From the NCBI GenBank assembly GCA_019421105.1, contig JAHZFY010000012.1:5675-20366 (forward strand): 14,692 bases of DNA, read 5' to 3'. The translations under genes and the position numbers were made by a program. The DNA comes from a bacterium (GTDB taxonomy: Bacteria; Bacillota_I; Bacilli_A; RFN20; CAG-826). The notes under the pieces were generated by a model. The model saw nothing but the letters and a program-made list of their open reading frames with translations. It made no database searches and was not told the origin of the DNA. Position 1 is the stretch's first letter; the number at the start of each line of letters is the position of its first letter. This document shows positions 14,153-14,692 of this stretch, piece after piece.

Positions 14153-14692
14153 AATTTATCATCCCCTTTACATCAATTTTTATTAATGCCTTTATTGAAA
14201 AATGAAAGAAAACTAGAAAAATAAGAAAGTAAACACAAATTGATATTGGATAAAAAATCTGTTTAGATAATTCCATAAAAAAGTTAGAAAGACCAAATCT
14301 TAAAATAATCAAAATCGATAAAGACAAAGACCATAAAATAATTAACTCTACGATTTTTTTAAAGGCTAAATTTTTACAGATCTCAATGTAATCTTGTCTT
14401 AATCTTGATTCTTTTATTAAGTATTTAGACATTATTAAAATATCTCCACCTTGCTGATTGTAAATATCAATGACATCTAAAAATATCAAGTAAGTGTGAA
14501 AAGGGAAAAATCTATCTAAATATTTAATTTTTTCTATTGTATCAAGATGATTTATACCGTTTAATTCAACAAGAAATTCATCACTAGGATTTTTTGTAGC
14601 GGCTTCAAAAGATGAATTTAAAGATCCTGTGGAACTTAAAGATAATATAAAAGTATTTATAAAATTGTAACATTGTTGATACCTATTGCTCG
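14133..14692 (-). CDS. T2SSF-domain membrane protein, TadB-like, C-terminal part (runs off the right edge)
   Basis: The last 185 codons of a pilus/secretion platform protein; the start lies outside the window. The frame is open from the edge. Visible T2SSF features are a helix with NFINTFILSLSSTGSLNSSF (about 8-27 of the visible part), a YLIFLDVIDIYNQQGGDILI stretch that matches the family's conserved G-G-D region, and RLRQDYIEICKNLAFKK leading into two C-terminal membrane helices. With the following T2SSF gene this forms the tadB-tadC pair. An internal TTG at 14489 could be mistaken for a start, but clear family sequence continues upstream of it. The TAA stop lies 20 bases inside the next gene. 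Confidence 0.8.
   Translation of the reverse strand, partial: SNRYQQCYNFINTFILSLSSTGSLNSSFEAATKNPSDEFLVELNGINHLDTIEKIKYLDRFFPFHTYLIFLDVIDIYNQQGGDILIMSKYLIKESRLRQDYIEICKNLAFKKIVELIILWSLSLSILIILRFGLSNFFMELSKQIFYPISICVYFLIFLVFFHFSIKALIKIDVKGMINYEQVKK

Noticed and set aside
1..14692. Alternative genetic code with TGA as Trp, CRISPR array or insertion sequence
   Set aside because: TGA ends several genes and Trp is TGG; no regularly spaced repeat array, transposase or terminal inverted repeats were seen.

Overview
The window is AT-rich bacterial DNA, and nearly every gene lies on the minus strand. The standard genetic code is used: TGA is a stop in several genes (malF, the TadE-like gene, the LacI-type regulator) and Trp is written TGG. 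Ribosome binding sites are AGGAGG-type, promoters are sigma-A-like, and intergenic gaps are very short. Together with two Gram-positive-style lipoproteins and Bacillus-like tRNAs, this suggests a low-GC Bacillota/Bacilli relative. Gut Erysipelotrichia-, RF39- or Acholeplasma-like lineages would fit; the genus cannot be named from the sequence, and a TGA=Trp mycoplasma is excluded.

Layout from left to right. (1) 1-1573: a truncated glyA and, just upstream of it in transcription, an M29 metallo-aminopeptidase, very likely one operon. (2) 1695-2594: a polytopic YwaF/TMEM164-like membrane protein, apparently with its own promoter. (3) 2671-9706: a tightly packed maltodextrin-uptake operon transcribed leftward in the order cytoplasmic GH13 neopullulanase-type hydrolase, binding lipoprotein (MalE type), MalF, MalG, MalK. 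The malK gene is broken by a frameshift at the D-loop and also carries a Walker A Ser-to-Ala change. (4) 9764-10555: a divergent, shortened LacI-family regulator, apparently leaderless, ended by a strong terminator. (5) 10595-12082: a large surface lipoprotein with an InlB-like repeat and three SusE/SusF-like beta modules, driven by a clear promoter with a LacI-type operator just downstream of the predicted start point. (6) 12113-12411: noncoding DNA with a direct repeat and hairpins. (7) tRNA-Glu and tRNA-Asn with a promoter and terminator. (8) acpP. (9) 12957-14692: the distal part of a Tad/type II secretion-like pilus locus with two T2SSF membrane proteins, a TadE-like protein and a tiny pilin-like protein.

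Regions 3 to 5 read as one maltodextrin/starch module. The surface lipoprotein probably holds alpha-glucan at the cell surface, the MalE-like lipoprotein hands maltodextrins to MalFG, and the cytoplasmic GH13 enzyme cuts them. A LacI-type regulator would sense the sugar. The weak point is the ATPase: the local MalK looks dead, so the permease would need an ATPase encoded elsewhere, unless the break is a sequencing artefact.
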